Shown: positions 14,911-23,456 of the stretch, piece by piece
Position numbering within the stretch: position 1 is the first letter of the stretch
Layout: each line of letters opens with the position of its first letter
Assembly (NCBI GenBank): GCA_050485785.1
Contig: JBJHCA010000008.1
Span: 1-61,882, forward strand
DNA length: 61,882 nucleotides
Source of the DNA: JBJHCA01 sp050485785
GTDB lineage: Bacteria > Bacteroidota > Bacteroidia > Chitinophagales > Saprospiraceae
Direction of reading: 5' to 3'
Made by a program: the position numbers and the translations under genes
The notes under the pieces: model-generated
What the model saw: the letters and a program-made list of their open reading frames with translations, nothing else
What the model was told of the DNA's origin: nothing
The model's database searches: none

Positions 14911-16167
14911 ATGAAACATGCTTTATTATTGCCTGTATTATTGATTTGGAGCCATTGGGTTATCGCATCAGATTCAGCTATAGCTTTTCGATCAATTAAC
15001 CATGCTGACTTATTCGAAGTGGCTGAAAAAGAGAATAAAGGAGTTATGCTTTATTTTCATTTTGACGGATGTGGTGCGTGTGTGTTAATGGAAAGAACTG
15101 CATTCATTGACGAAAATGTAGCTGACATTATCAATGCAAACTTTGTCAGTTATGATATCAATACCCGAAAAGGGGATGGAATTGAAATCAACCAAATATA
15201 TAACATCCAACTTCATCCATCTTTCATATTTTTTGACAATACCGGTAAGGAAATACACAGACTAGTCGGTCTTTTCAGTCCTGAAGATTTTTATGACCAG
15301 GTCAATGATCTGTTGCATTCCAATAAAAGCCTCACAAACTATAAAGGAAAATACAAAGCAGGAAAAAGAGAGCCTGACTTTTTATTTGAATACACTTACA
15401 TGCTGCGTGACGCATACGAACTGGACTCAATTGTGGTCAATGATTATCTGAATGTTCTTGACGAAAGTGATTATAGTCTTGAGAAGAATATCAAATACAT
15501 ATATGAGTTTTGTATTCATAATTTTAAAATTTTCATGCCCTTTAACAATCCGGGATTCGATTTTCTTTTGAATAATAAAACGTTGTTTTATCAATATTTT
15601 GATAGCTCTCAAGTCAGAACAAGAATTGTGTGGATTTTGTATTTCTCAATTTATAATGCAGTCGAACAGAATGATGAAAAAACTTTTAAAGAGGCACTCG
15701 CGATGTTAGAATTATTCGACACCGGAGAGACATTTTATTTTCAGGAAATGGACGGGCGTACTACCGGAGTATTGTATGGTAAAAGCCTTGTTCTTTCCTC
15801 ATTGCTTAATTATTACAAAAAGATTGACGACCAGACTAACTACAAAAAGACTGAAGAGAAATACATTGCCGCTTTATGGGATGACCCAATTGCACTCAAC
15901 AACTATGCATGGAGCGTTTTTGAACACGCTGATGATGACCAAATTGAAAAGATCCAAACTGCTATAGAATGTTCAGTTCGTTCCATTGAACTTAGTGACA
16001 ACTATGCCAACAATGATACATATGCCTGGCTATTATACAGATTGGGTGATATTGAAAATGCTTACTCCCGGGCTATCAGAGCTATTGAAATTGCCAAGAG
16101 TAACAACCAGGACTTTAGCGAGACCCAAAAGTTGATCGACATAATACTGAGTGAGAAGGAAGAGTAG
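14911..16167 (+). CDS. exported thioredoxin-fold protein with C-terminal TPR-like region
   Basis: This 418-residue protein has a signal peptide of about 20 residues. A thioredoxin-7-like domain then carries the redox motif CGAC (C54, C57) in YFHFDGCGACVLMERTAF and the cis-proline segment NIQLHPSFIFFDN. Residues about 280-415 are helical with TPR-like spacing (LNNYAWSVFEHADDDQIEKI, then TYAWLLYRLGDIENAYSRAI). It is probably a periplasmic disulfide reductase or isomerase attached to a protein-binding scaffold; the partner is unknown. It stands alone with its own promoter. Confidence 0.75.
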   Translation: MKHALLLPVLLIWSHWVIASDSAIAFRSINHADLFEVAEKENKGVMLYFHFDGCGACVLMERTAFIDENVADIINANFVSYDINTRKGDGIEINQIYNIQLHPSFIFFDNTGKEIHRLVGLFSPEDFYDQVNDLLHSNKSLTNYKGKYKAGKREPDFLFEYTYMLRDAYELDSIVVNDYLNVLDESDYSLEKNIKYIYEFCIHNFKIFMPFNNPGFDFLLNNKTLFYQYFDSSQVRTRIVWILYFSIYNAVEQNDEKTFKEALAMLELFDTGETFYFQEMDGRTTGVLYGKSLVLSSLLNYYKKIDDQTNYKKTEEKYIAALWDDPIALNNYAWSVFEHADDDQIEKIQTAIECSVRSIELSDNYANNDTYAWLLYRLGDIENAYSRAIRAIEIAKSNNQDFSETQKLIDIILSEKEE

Positions 16168-16326
16168 AATAATAATGAAGGTGAGTTTAAACCTCTTTAC
16201 TTCAATACCGCCCTTAACCAAAGCTTCTGCTATTCATCAGCCCAACAGGAAACCACAACTTAGGACACCGGTCATATGTTTGCACATCGTGCATCGACAG
16301 AGCACCACAAAAAGATATCAAAAAAA

Positions 16327-16956
16327 ATGAAAAACACTGACCGCAAACAACACTGGGAGAATATTTACCAAACCAAGTCGCCCGATGAGGTGAGTTGGTT
16401 CCAGCCGAAGCCGGAAACATCGCTGAGCTTTTTCAGTGCGCATGGGGTGCCCCTGAGTGCCGCCATTATTGATATTGGCGGTGGAGACAGTCTTTTGGCC
16501 GACCATTTACTCGACCTGGGTTATAGGGATATTACTGTACTCGACATTTCTGCGGCCGCCGTAGAAAGAGCCAAAAAGCGGCTTGGTGCGAGGGCCGGGA
16601 AGGTGAAATGGATAGTGGCCGATATTGCTGATTTTACGCCCGCGAAAACCTATGATGTGTGGCATGACCGTGCTGCCTTTCACTTTCTGACCAACGAGAA
16701 AGACATTGCCGTCTATTTGGAAACGGCCCGGCAAGCTGTAAAACCGGAGGGTGTGTTGATTATGGGAACTTTTTCGGAACAGGGGCCCAAAAAATGCAGC
16801 GGAATTGAAATCCGGCAATACTCTGCCGCTACACTCAATGAACGGATGAAGCCGTATTTTGAACAGATTGAGTGCTTTACCGTGGATCATCGGACTCCGT
16901 TTGATACGGTGCAGAATTTTGTATTTTGCAGTTTCAGGCGATCAAAAGCGGCTTAA
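16327..16956 (+). CDS. class I SAM-dependent methyltransferase
   Basis: This 209-residue protein has a Rossmann methyltransferase core: motif I IIDIGGGDSLLADHLLDLG, an acidic residue at the end of strand 2 (ITVLDISAAAVERAK), and VWHDRAAFHFL at the motif IV position. The N-terminal HWENIYQTKSPDEVSWFQ pattern is typical of the small stand-alone methyltransferases of this group. The substrate is unknown. I chose the ATG at 16327; the frame opens 17 codons earlier at 16276, but the extension is not domain-like. Confidence 0.82.
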   Translation: MKNTDRKQHWENIYQTKSPDEVSWFQPKPETSLSFFSAHGVPLSAAIIDIGGGDSLLADHLLDLGYRDITVLDISAAAVERAKKRLGARAGKVKWIVADIADFTPAKTYDVWHDRAAFHFLTNEKDIAVYLETARQAVKPEGVLIMGTFSEQGPKKCSGIEIRQYSAATLNERMKPYFEQIECFTVDHRTPFDTVQNFVFCSFRRSKAA

Positions 16957-17055
16957 ATTGAGGAGGCGTAATGCCGGGTGAAGGGTGAATGAGTTTGCCG
17001 GTTTTGATGGACAAATACAATAAAGAGAAGAATTGATAACAACCACTTGCGAGCC

Positions 17056-17442
17056 ATGCATATTCTGGGAATCATGTTGTTGATACTACATATTGTCCTG
17101 TTCATTTGGGCAGCCGGCGGCACAATGGAAATGATTTTCAACACTGTGCCATGGAAGCCATATACTAATCCTGAGTTTCCGTTTTGGGTTTTGGTGATGC
17201 ATTGGGGGGCTGTGCTGTTTGCCTCGGTAAGTTTTATTTACGGATATTGGACACAATGGAGCAAGACCCCGCAGATTATGCTGTTTGCTTATGGCTTCAT
17301 GGCTTTGGTCTGTGTTATTGAGACTTTTGGTTATATGACAAGCCCCAACAAATACCTGGCAATGGGTGCAGAATTTGCCGCTTACATTGCCATACTTTGG
17401 CTGCTGTTCAGAAGCAGCTACTTCATCAATTACTTTGGGTAA
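17056..17442 (+). CDS. small four-helix membrane protein
   Basis: This 128-residue hydrophobic protein has four predicted transmembrane segments (near residues 4-22, 44-65, 75-95 and 103-122) and no enzymatic motif. I do not recognise the family. It stands between a methyltransferase and an AraC regulator with no overlap. I chose the ATG at 17056 over a TTG three codons upstream. Confidence 0.6.
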   Translation: MHILGIMLLILHIVLFIWAAGGTMEMIFNTVPWKPYTNPEFPFWVLVMHWGAVLFASVSFIYGYWTQWSKTPQIMLFAYGFMALVCVIETFGYMTSPNKYLAMGAEFAAYIAILWLLFRSSYFINYFG

Positions 17443-17680
17443 AGAGACAAACCGATCCTGACAAAGACCATTCAAGCCGGCCTAATAGAAGGACAGTTGA
17501 TGAAACCTGAAAATTTGCACACAACCATTCAGATAATGCTGCATGAAAGGATCCGGTCGATAGAAAAAACTGACATACGGTGAACATCTTCCTGAGTGTA
17601 TAACAAAATAGTATATTGCTCTGGAAAACCAATCGACAGCAGATTTCGGAACTGTTTATTCTCAGTAAATTTCAGCATTC

Positions 17681-18502
17681 ATGATTTTTGAAGTTCATCA
17701 GGTATCATCACCATTAGACCAGTGGATTGAGCATGTTTTCTATTTTAAAGGCTTTGCCCCGGATCATAGTGTTGAAAAGGTTGTCCCTACAGGGAATGTG
17801 TTTATCCTTATTGAACTGGACGGAATGGAAAGAAACACCCTGGATGATGAGTTAAATCCGATAGCACGTTTTCGCAACAGCTGGATTTCAGGAATGCAAC
17901 AAAAATCACTCAATATATCGGCCCACCAAAATTCCGAAATGATGGCTGTGCAGTTAAAACCGATTGGGGCATATCCCTTTTTTAAAATTCCAGCTTACAA
18001 GCTTAACAATCTCGTTGAGCAGGCTGACATCTACTTTAGTGACAGTATTGTACAACTAAGAAGCCGCATAATAGCCGAGCAAAGCATTCCAGGAAAGTTC
18101 AGACTGACTGAGCAATGGTTGCTGGAGTTGTTTGACGAGAATAAAATTCCGCCGCGTGAAATCACCGATGTTGTTGAAAAACTACAAAATCAACCTTTCA
18201 TTCGGCACAGCGACTTGCTGAAAGATTACCCGAAAACCAGTAAAAATCTCATCAGTCAGTTCAGGAAGTACATTGGCCTCACTCCAAAAAATCTGCACAG
18301 AATTTTCCGTTTTAATACATTGTTAGCGGTCATCAAACAGAAAAAGGAAATTGTGTGGACTGACATTGTTTACGAAACCGGCTATACCGACCAATCTCAC
18401 TTTATTAAGGAGTTTAAAGAATTTAGTGGATTCAATCCTTCGCACTTTATCAAGCACGGGTACAACGATGCCGAACCCAACTTCTTTCCACTTGACAGGT
18501 AG
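17681..18502 (+). CDS. AraC-family transcriptional regulator
   Basis: This 273-residue protein has an N-terminal beta-rich sensor domain, of the DUF6597 type often joined to AraC domains. A C-terminal AraC HTH follows, with recognition region TDIVYETGYTDQSHFIKEFK and the family terminal motif SGFNPSHFIKH. It probably regulates neighbouring genes such as the DUF1761 membrane protein 70 bases downstream (inference). The effector is unknown. Confidence 0.82.
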   Translation: MIFEVHQVSSPLDQWIEHVFYFKGFAPDHSVEKVVPTGNVFILIELDGMERNTLDDELNPIARFRNSWISGMQQKSLNISAHQNSEMMAVQLKPIGAYPFFKIPAYKLNNLVEQADIYFSDSIVQLRSRIIAEQSIPGKFRLTEQWLLELFDENKIPPREITDVVEKLQNQPFIRHSDLLKDYPKTSKNLISQFRKYIGLTPKNLHRIFRFNTLLAVIKQKKEIVWTDIVYETGYTDQSHFIKEFKEFSGFNPSHFIKHGYNDAEPNFFPLDR

Positions 18503-18538
18503 GTTAATTTTTTACAATACAATGCATCCGGCCTCATA

Positions 18539-18546
18539 TACCTTTG
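18539..18546 (+). promoter_or_regulatory. predicted -7 element upstream of the DUF1761 gene
   Basis: TACCTTTG, a perfect TAnnTTTG match 25 bases before the ATG at 18572. No TTG lies at the usual -33 distance. Confidence 0.4.
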
Positions 18547-18571
18547 CTACCAAACTTAAACCCGACTGATC

Positions 18572-18985
18572 ATGGATATTTCTGCTGCATTGCAAAACCT
18601 GAACTGGCTGGCAGTGATTGTCGCTGCACTTTCCACATTTTTTATTGGCGGACTTTGGTATTCACCTGCATTGTTCGAAAAAGGATGGCTAAAGGCCAAT
18701 AACTTCAGCCGGGAGGACTTACAGTCCAGAAACATGCCCATGGTATTCGGCCTGTCCTTGTTGCTTTCATTCATTATGGCCCTTAACCTGGCCTTGTTTA
18801 TCGGCGCAGAAGGAACGGCATTTGGCACCATGGCCGGGTTCATGACAGGCCTCGGATGGGTATCACTGGCCATTGGGGTTATAGCTCTTTTTGAAAACCG
18901 GTCATTAAGCTATGTGCTCATCAACTGTGGCTACATGGTTATTGCATTTACCGTGATGGGAGCTATTTTAGGAGCCTGGAAATAG
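18572..18985 (+). CDS. DUF1761-family membrane protein
   Basis: This 137-residue protein has four hydrophobic helices. Its N-terminal signature NWLAVIVAALSTFFIGGLWY followed by SPALFEKGW is characteristic of DUF1761. The family function is unknown. It follows the AraC gene on the same strand with a separate -7 element, so it may have its own transcript. Confidence 0.8.
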   Translation: MDISAALQNLNWLAVIVAALSTFFIGGLWYSPALFEKGWLKANNFSREDLQSRNMPMVFGLSLLLSFIMALNLALFIGAEGTAFGTMAGFMTGLGWVSLAIGVIALFENRSLSYVLINCGYMVIAFTVMGAILGAWK

Positions 18986-19152
18986 GCAGGGCTGTTTTGA
19001 AGCGGTTAACTCCCCGGGTATGGAATCCCGATCCGCAGTGAAGTTGACAGGAGTTTGGGGGTTTTTATTATTGATCACTCTTTGTTGAGAAAAAAGATTC
19101 CGTTTATCATGGGGCGTCCCGGCAAGGCAGAATGGCCTCCAACACTTCCCCC

Positions 19153-20169
19153 TTACGGAGGTCCAAAACCGCCATACGTAATAAAAGTACTGTCGGAAAA
19201 TGTTTTCAGAAAAGCAATAATGTCGCTTTTCTCCTGACCGGTGAGATGTAACCCGCCGGCATGCACATTCTTCATCAATGGATCAACGGTTGCTGAGTAT
19301 TGCAAGCCTTCACTGTAGAAGTCAAGGACTTCCTCCAGTGTGGCAAAACGCCCGTCATGCATATACGGGGCAGTAAACTCAATGTTGCGCAGCGTAGGCG
19401 TTTTAAACTTGCCGATATCCTGCACCCGGCCGGTAATGCTGTATCGCCCGGCATCCGGTTCAGTGTCCAGACCGTTATTGCGATACTCAAAATCAGTGAG
19501 AAATACATTGCCATGGCAGTGAAAACAATCCCCGCGTTCCGAGAAAAACAACATATAACCCCGATTCTCGGCTTCGCTAAACTCGTATTGCCCAACCAGT
19601 GCCCGGTCAAAACGGGTTTCGTAAGATATCAAGCTCCGGGTAAACTGGGCCAGTGCTCGGGCTATGTCCGGAGCTGAGATCACTTCTACCCCAAACGCTG
19701 CCATAAACCGGTTGCGGTAGAAAGTGTCTTTGTTAATTGTACTCAGGTTGGTGCCGAAAAAATCCTCCACCTCAAACAACATTATGTCCTCAAGGCTTCC
19801 CTCCACTTTGCCGTTCCATAAAAATGACGGACTCCATCCCAGATTGATATGAGCAAGGCTGTTGGACGATGGTGTAGTGAAAGCGGTCTCTTGCTGATGA
19901 CATGTTGAACATGCCATGGCACCTCCCGGATGCAATATGGGATCGTAAAACAATCGCCTGCCCAGCACAATGCCCTCCACAGTAGGCGGATTATCCGCAG
20001 GAATTTCCAATGCAGGTATGTAGAAAGGGTATTCAAGTGACACCGGAACGGGATGGTATAAGCCGGGGTCAGGACTCCAGTCGTCAACCGGTTCCTGTGG
20101 ATAAGGATCATTGCGGCATGCCTGCACGGTCAGTATAATGATCATCAGAATTGCCTGAAACGTTCGCAT
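19153..20169 (-). CDS. diheme cytochrome c peroxidase-like lipoprotein (MbnH/MauG/CcpA family)
   Basis: This 338-residue protein has a lipoprotein signal (FQAILMIIILTVQAC) and two c-type heme motifs: ACSTCHQQ in the N-terminal domain and CFHCHGN in the second. It also has the family segments GLDTEPDAGRYSITGR and PTLRNIEFTAPYMHDGRF. Four bases upstream lies an MbnP-like gene. MbnH enzymes oxidise a tryptophan of their MbnP partner to kynurenine (family knowledge), so this is more likely an MbnH-type partner than a free peroxidase. The ATG at 20169 starts the lipoprotein signal; the reading frame itself opens further upstream. Confidence 0.85.
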   Translation of the reverse strand: MRTFQAILMIIILTVQACRNDPYPQEPVDDWSPDPGLYHPVPVSLEYPFYIPALEIPADNPPTVEGIVLGRRLFYDPILHPGGAMACSTCHQQETAFTTPSSNSLAHINLGWSPSFLWNGKVEGSLEDIMLFEVEDFFGTNLSTINKDTFYRNRFMAAFGVEVISAPDIARALAQFTRSLISYETRFDRALVGQYEFSEAENRGYMLFFSERGDCFHCHGNVFLTDFEYRNNGLDTEPDAGRYSITGRVQDIGKFKTPTLRNIEFTAPYMHDGRFATLEEVLDFYSEGLQYSATVDPLMKNVHAGGLHLTGQEKSDIIAFLKTFSDSTFITYGGFGPP

Positions 20170-20173
20170 ATCC

Positions 20174-20930
20174 TTACGGTTGAAGCAGTGAAAAAACAGT
20201 AGCCCCGTTTTCGTAAATAAGTTGTTGTGCCTCGTCATTAGCCATCATACCTCCTGCAATATCAGGCAGTGAAAACGGATGCGGATGGTCAAGCCACTGT
20301 GCAGCATCCATCACCAGGCTAATGTCAAAACCTCCCAAGCTCACTTCATGATGCAGTGCAAAACAGTAATTGATGTGCCGCGATACGCCGTTCAGCATGC
20401 CGGTATGGATGTGGTAGTTGTGTATAGTGTCATGGTGCAGATACTTCCCTTCCAGTTTCATATAGTGATACCCGCCACCCATGGGCATCGGCCATTCCAT
20501 GGCTATTTCAGGAAGGGTTGTAAACAATCCATGCGCGTTCACGGTGTCGGACAGCCCCAGGGTAAAGCAAAGCATGGAATAGGCTTCAGGTTCTTCGCTT
20601 AGCGGAAACTGTTGCAGAGTGTTATACGCTGTGCCTGCATCAATGTAAAGCTTCTCAACCAGAGGCTGCTTCTTTCCACAACAATCTTCCAGCCTGATGT
20701 CACTAAGAAAATACCGCAGCGTTTGCACACTGTACATCAAACTGTCCGGACTCAAATATTTCAGCTCATTAAACTCCAGTGGTGCCCCGGCATGGACATG
20801 AACTATACGCAATATATTGTCAGCTGCAGGGAGCTCGGGTACATCATCTTTGTTGCATGAAACATGCGCCATNNNNNNNNNNGGGTATAGCTATGAGCCT
20901 AAGGCCAATGCGGGAAAGCTTTGTTTCCAT
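20174..20930 (-). CDS. MbnP-family lipoprotein (interrupted by an assembly gap)
   Basis: The main part (20174-20872) begins at AHVSCNKDD, where the Cys looks like a lipobox. It contains the MbnP features LRYFLSDIRL and MGGGYHYMKLEGKYL, and HYCFALHHE-like histidines. It is cut by a 10-N gap (20873-20882). Beyond the gap, 16 codons on the same strand read METKLSRIGLRLIAIP, the first half of a signal peptide starting at 20930. The N run is not a multiple of three, so the frame across it is not real. MbnP proteins bind copper through a kynurenine made by MbnH, whose candidate gene follows immediately. Confidence 0.75.
20873..20882. other. assembly gap (10 N) inside the MbnP-like gene
   Basis: Ten undefined bases. 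The length equals the other gap in this window, so it is a placeholder and not a measured size. It removes the end of a signal peptide. Confidence 0.95.
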
Positions 20931-21004
20931 GACCATGAGAATGCCAAGTAAAGGACTAAATCATCCTCTATTTAACGGCGCATCAATCTTCTTAGTTCCC
21001 CGTA

Positions 21005-21409
21005 CTACACATTCGTTGATCTTTTGTGGCCGTAGTATGTGTACAGCAGCAGGAGCACTGCCATAATCAGCAGACTGAATTCCACGCCACCGCTGCCGTG
21101 TCCTACCACAAACCAGCCATTGGGTATATGGATGAGAAAAATTCCTGCAGTAATAATCGCTCCGTGAAAAAGCACACAGTACGGCACCCACTTACCGGCC
21201 ACCAGCAGCAAACCACCAATAATCTCACCTACAGTGATAATCCAGGCCAGCACTATCCCTATCAGCAAGCCCCTGGAGTCAAGATAGGCACCAAAGCCCT
21301 CTACTGATGAATAATAAAGCCGGGCAGCTCCGTGGCTAATAAATATGATGCCCATAATGGCCCGAAGCATCATCATGGCAAAAGGCACAGAAGGCAGAGG
21401 TAAAGGCAT
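21005..21409 (-). CDS. DoxX-family membrane protein
   Basis: This 134-residue protein has four transmembrane segments and the DoxX pattern: LRAIMGIIFISHGAARL in helix 1, then GEIIGGLLLVAGKWVP, and HIPNGWFVVGHGSGGVEFSL before the last helix. Family members are linked to quinone-related redox or detoxification, without a firm reaction. It is upstream of the MbnP/MbnH pair on the same strand, about 75 bases away. Confidence 0.88.
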   Translation of the reverse strand: MPLPLPSVPFAMMMLRAIMGIIFISHGAARLYYSSVEGFGAYLDSRGLLIGIVLAWIITVGEIIGGLLLVAGKWVPYCVLFHGAIITAGIFLIHIPNGWFVVGHGSGGVEFSLLIMAVLLLLYTYYGHKRSTNV

Positions 21410-21512
21410 ATTGATGTAAATTGTATTTCGTTGAAACGGTGAAGGTAACAGATATTTTCAATTTTATTTTCCGGCATCTGATTCATGATGACCATTTTTT
21501 GTATTTTTCGGG

Positions 21513-21959
21513 ATGACTCTTTGTTTTCAACGTTCCGTTGTCGTGGCTGTGTACGTTACTTCAGCCGCAGTGTTGGCAGCTCAGTCTCTTCCCTTTGCAT
21601 GGCAGGGCACCTGGCAATTAGCCGACCGCAATGTATATGAACACTGGGATTCCATTTCTCCGGTCAGCATGATGGGGCTCACCTTTATCAAAACTGACAG
21701 CACATTCAGGGTAGTTGAATACCTCAGCATGGAGCATATTGATGGCCGCATAGTTTATTGGGCTACGGTAAAAGGCCAAAACCAGGGGCGCAGCATTCCC
21801 TTCACCCTGCATCAACCCGACCAGCAAACCTGGCAGTTCGAGAATCCGGATCATGATTTCCCCACCCTTATCCGCTATCACCACCCCGATCCCAACATCC
21901 TGCAGGTAACCGTCAGCGGCCCTGACAAACATTACTCAATGACACTGCTCCGAAAATGA
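21513..21959 (+). CDS. DUF6265-like exported protein
   Basis: This 148-residue protein has an N-terminal signal peptide. Its body resembles DUF6265: WQGTWQLADRNVYEHWDS at the start, then FENPDHDFPTLIRYHH and a C-terminal SMTLLRK strand. It is probably a small lipocalin-like beta barrel in the periplasm. It is a single gene divergent from DoxX. Confidence 0.7.
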   Translation: MTLCFQRSVVVAVYVTSAAVLAAQSLPFAWQGTWQLADRNVYEHWDSISPVSMMGLTFIKTDSTFRVVEYLSMEHIDGRIVYWATVKGQNQGRSIPFTLHQPDQQTWQFENPDHDFPTLIRYHHPDPNILQVTVSGPDKHYSMTLLRK

Positions 21960-22147
21960 AAACCCATTATTGCAATCCAATAAAACTCCCTATTCCCCCA
22001 TCAAATTTCTCCGTTATTACCCAAGCTGTTTCATCCCGTTCTGCATCAGCGGCTGGTGAAAACAGAAAGCCCAAGCTTCACTGATTGCCTAATCATTGCA
22101 TATCAGAACCCTGCGCCCTGTGCGTCAAAAAAAAAAAAAGGAAAAAA

Positions 22148-23401
22148 TCACTCCACATACCTGATTATTCCCTCTGCCAGCCAATTGGCAATAGCCTGAC
22201 GGTTAGATGGCAGCAATATCCGCTGCTGGTCATTGGGATTGGTGATATTGCCCAGCTCAATCAGAACAGCAGGTGGCCGCGTTTCGCGTAGGATATACAA
22301 ATCACGTCCATAAACTCCGCCCCGGTACCCACGGCCCGGCCTGTGCGTGTTGTACATATCATCCACCGTGCGCTGCATTGCTCTGGCAAAATTGCGCCCC
22401 CGTCTGCTGGACGGATGGTGGTAAAAAAACATATCGATGGCTGTATTCTTTTCCCTCGAATCAATGTGGATATCCAGCACATACTGCCGGGTTCTGTTGC
22501 CCTGCCTGCGATGCTGATCATACAGATTGTTTACGGCACGGGTACGCTGCTGCAGCCGGGCCAACTGATTGACGGGTATAGGCTGATCAGGCCAGGATAC
22601 TTCATCGCGGTCGCAGGGTAAGTACCGCTGATCGCGAATGCCATCATCGGGATCGCGGATAATGATGTACACGGTAGCCGAATGTTCGAGCAACTTCCGC
22701 CCAAGCCTGAGGGTCACGTCATAGGCGTATTCATCCTCGCAAAGTGCATGCCCGCCATGATGGCCTATAGCCCCCGGGTCGGGCCCGCCATGCCCGGAGA
22801 TCAGATAAAACACATACCCCGACAGCCTGCGGTCGGTCACCGGAACATACTCATAGCGGGATCCGAAAATCGGAAAAATGCGGTCAGGGTTTCTGGTTTC
22901 CCCTGAGGAAGGTGGCGAAACTACTGCGGTTTCCGGCGCATCTTCGCCGCAGTTTAAAAAATGCAGGGGTACCCAAAGCTCCCTGTCGCCGTGCCGGTAG
23001 TCTTCCTTTTTGAGGCCCAGTCGGTGCATCTGTTCGTTGTATTGCTGTATCTGCACGGCCCTGTCCCAGTTATCCATGCCGATTGTGGAGCGGATGGAGC
23101 GTCCGTTGTAGGGATAAACCAGCACCGGGAGCACGTAAATTCTGTCAAGTAACAGTTTGTCGCGTTCTGTAAGCCTGTTCAGGTTGAGAAAAGTAATGTG
23201 GTGGCATGGGTCGTCATCCAGTTTGTACTTCCTCAACAGGGAAATAATCCCCTCTCCGGCACCGATTTCCACCGCGAGGTACTTTGGAAAATCACTTTGC
23301 TGCCCATAGGCAGCACAAAAAGTTATGCCCAATAAAAAACACAGCAACAACCAGCGGATCCTATGGATCCCAAAGCGTAAACCCGGCGCTGAAACGGCCA
23401 T
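22148..23401 (-). CDS. N-acetylmuramoyl-L-alanine amidase (Amidase_3 family)
   Basis: This 417-residue exported protein has a signal peptide (WLLLCFLLGITFCAAYG), then about 150 residues of unknown, possibly LysM-like, sequence, and an Amidase_3 catalytic domain. Zinc-site motifs seen are SGHGGPDPGAIGHHG (first His), CEDEYAYDV (Glu), LDIHIDS (second His) and the catalytic PPAVLIELGNITN (Glu). It cleaves the amide between MurNAc and the stem peptide of peptidoglycan. LDIHIDS replaces the common SIHAN/SLHAD segment, a mild variation. The gene is downstream of alaS with its own predicted -7 element. Confidence 0.85.
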   Translation of the reverse strand: MAVSAPGLRFGIHRIRWLLLCFLLGITFCAAYGQQSDFPKYLAVEIGAGEGIISLLRKYKLDDDPCHHITFLNLNRLTERDKLLLDRIYVLPVLVYPYNGRSIRSTIGMDNWDRAVQIQQYNEQMHRLGLKKEDYRHGDRELWVPLHFLNCGEDAPETAVVSPPSSGETRNPDRIFPIFGSRYEYVPVTDRRLSGYVFYLISGHGGPDPGAIGHHGGHALCEDEYAYDVTLRLGRKLLEHSATVYIIIRDPDDGIRDQRYLPCDRDEVSWPDQPIPVNQLARLQQRTRAVNNLYDQHRRQGNRTRQYVLDIHIDSREKNTAIDMFFYHHPSSRRGRNFARAMQRTVDDMYNTHRPGRGYRGGVYGRDLYILRETRPPAVLIELGNITNPNDQQRILLPSNRQAIANWLAEGIIRYVE

Positions 23402-23432
23402 ATATAAGCGGATTAACCTGACCCGATTAACG

Positions 23433-23440
23433 CAAAGGTA
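23433..23440 (-). promoter_or_regulatory. predicted -7 element of the amidase gene
   Basis: On the minus strand TACCTTTG (23440-23433), 31 bases upstream of the amidase ATG, between it and the alaS stop. No clear -33 TTG. Confidence 0.4.
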
Positions 23441-23456
23441 GCTTAAAATGTTATGA

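Noticed and set aside
19153..20169. Plain cytochrome c peroxidase defending against H2O2
   Set aside because: The adjacent MbnP-like gene makes an MbnH-type role more likely, although the sequence alone does not exclude peroxidase activity.
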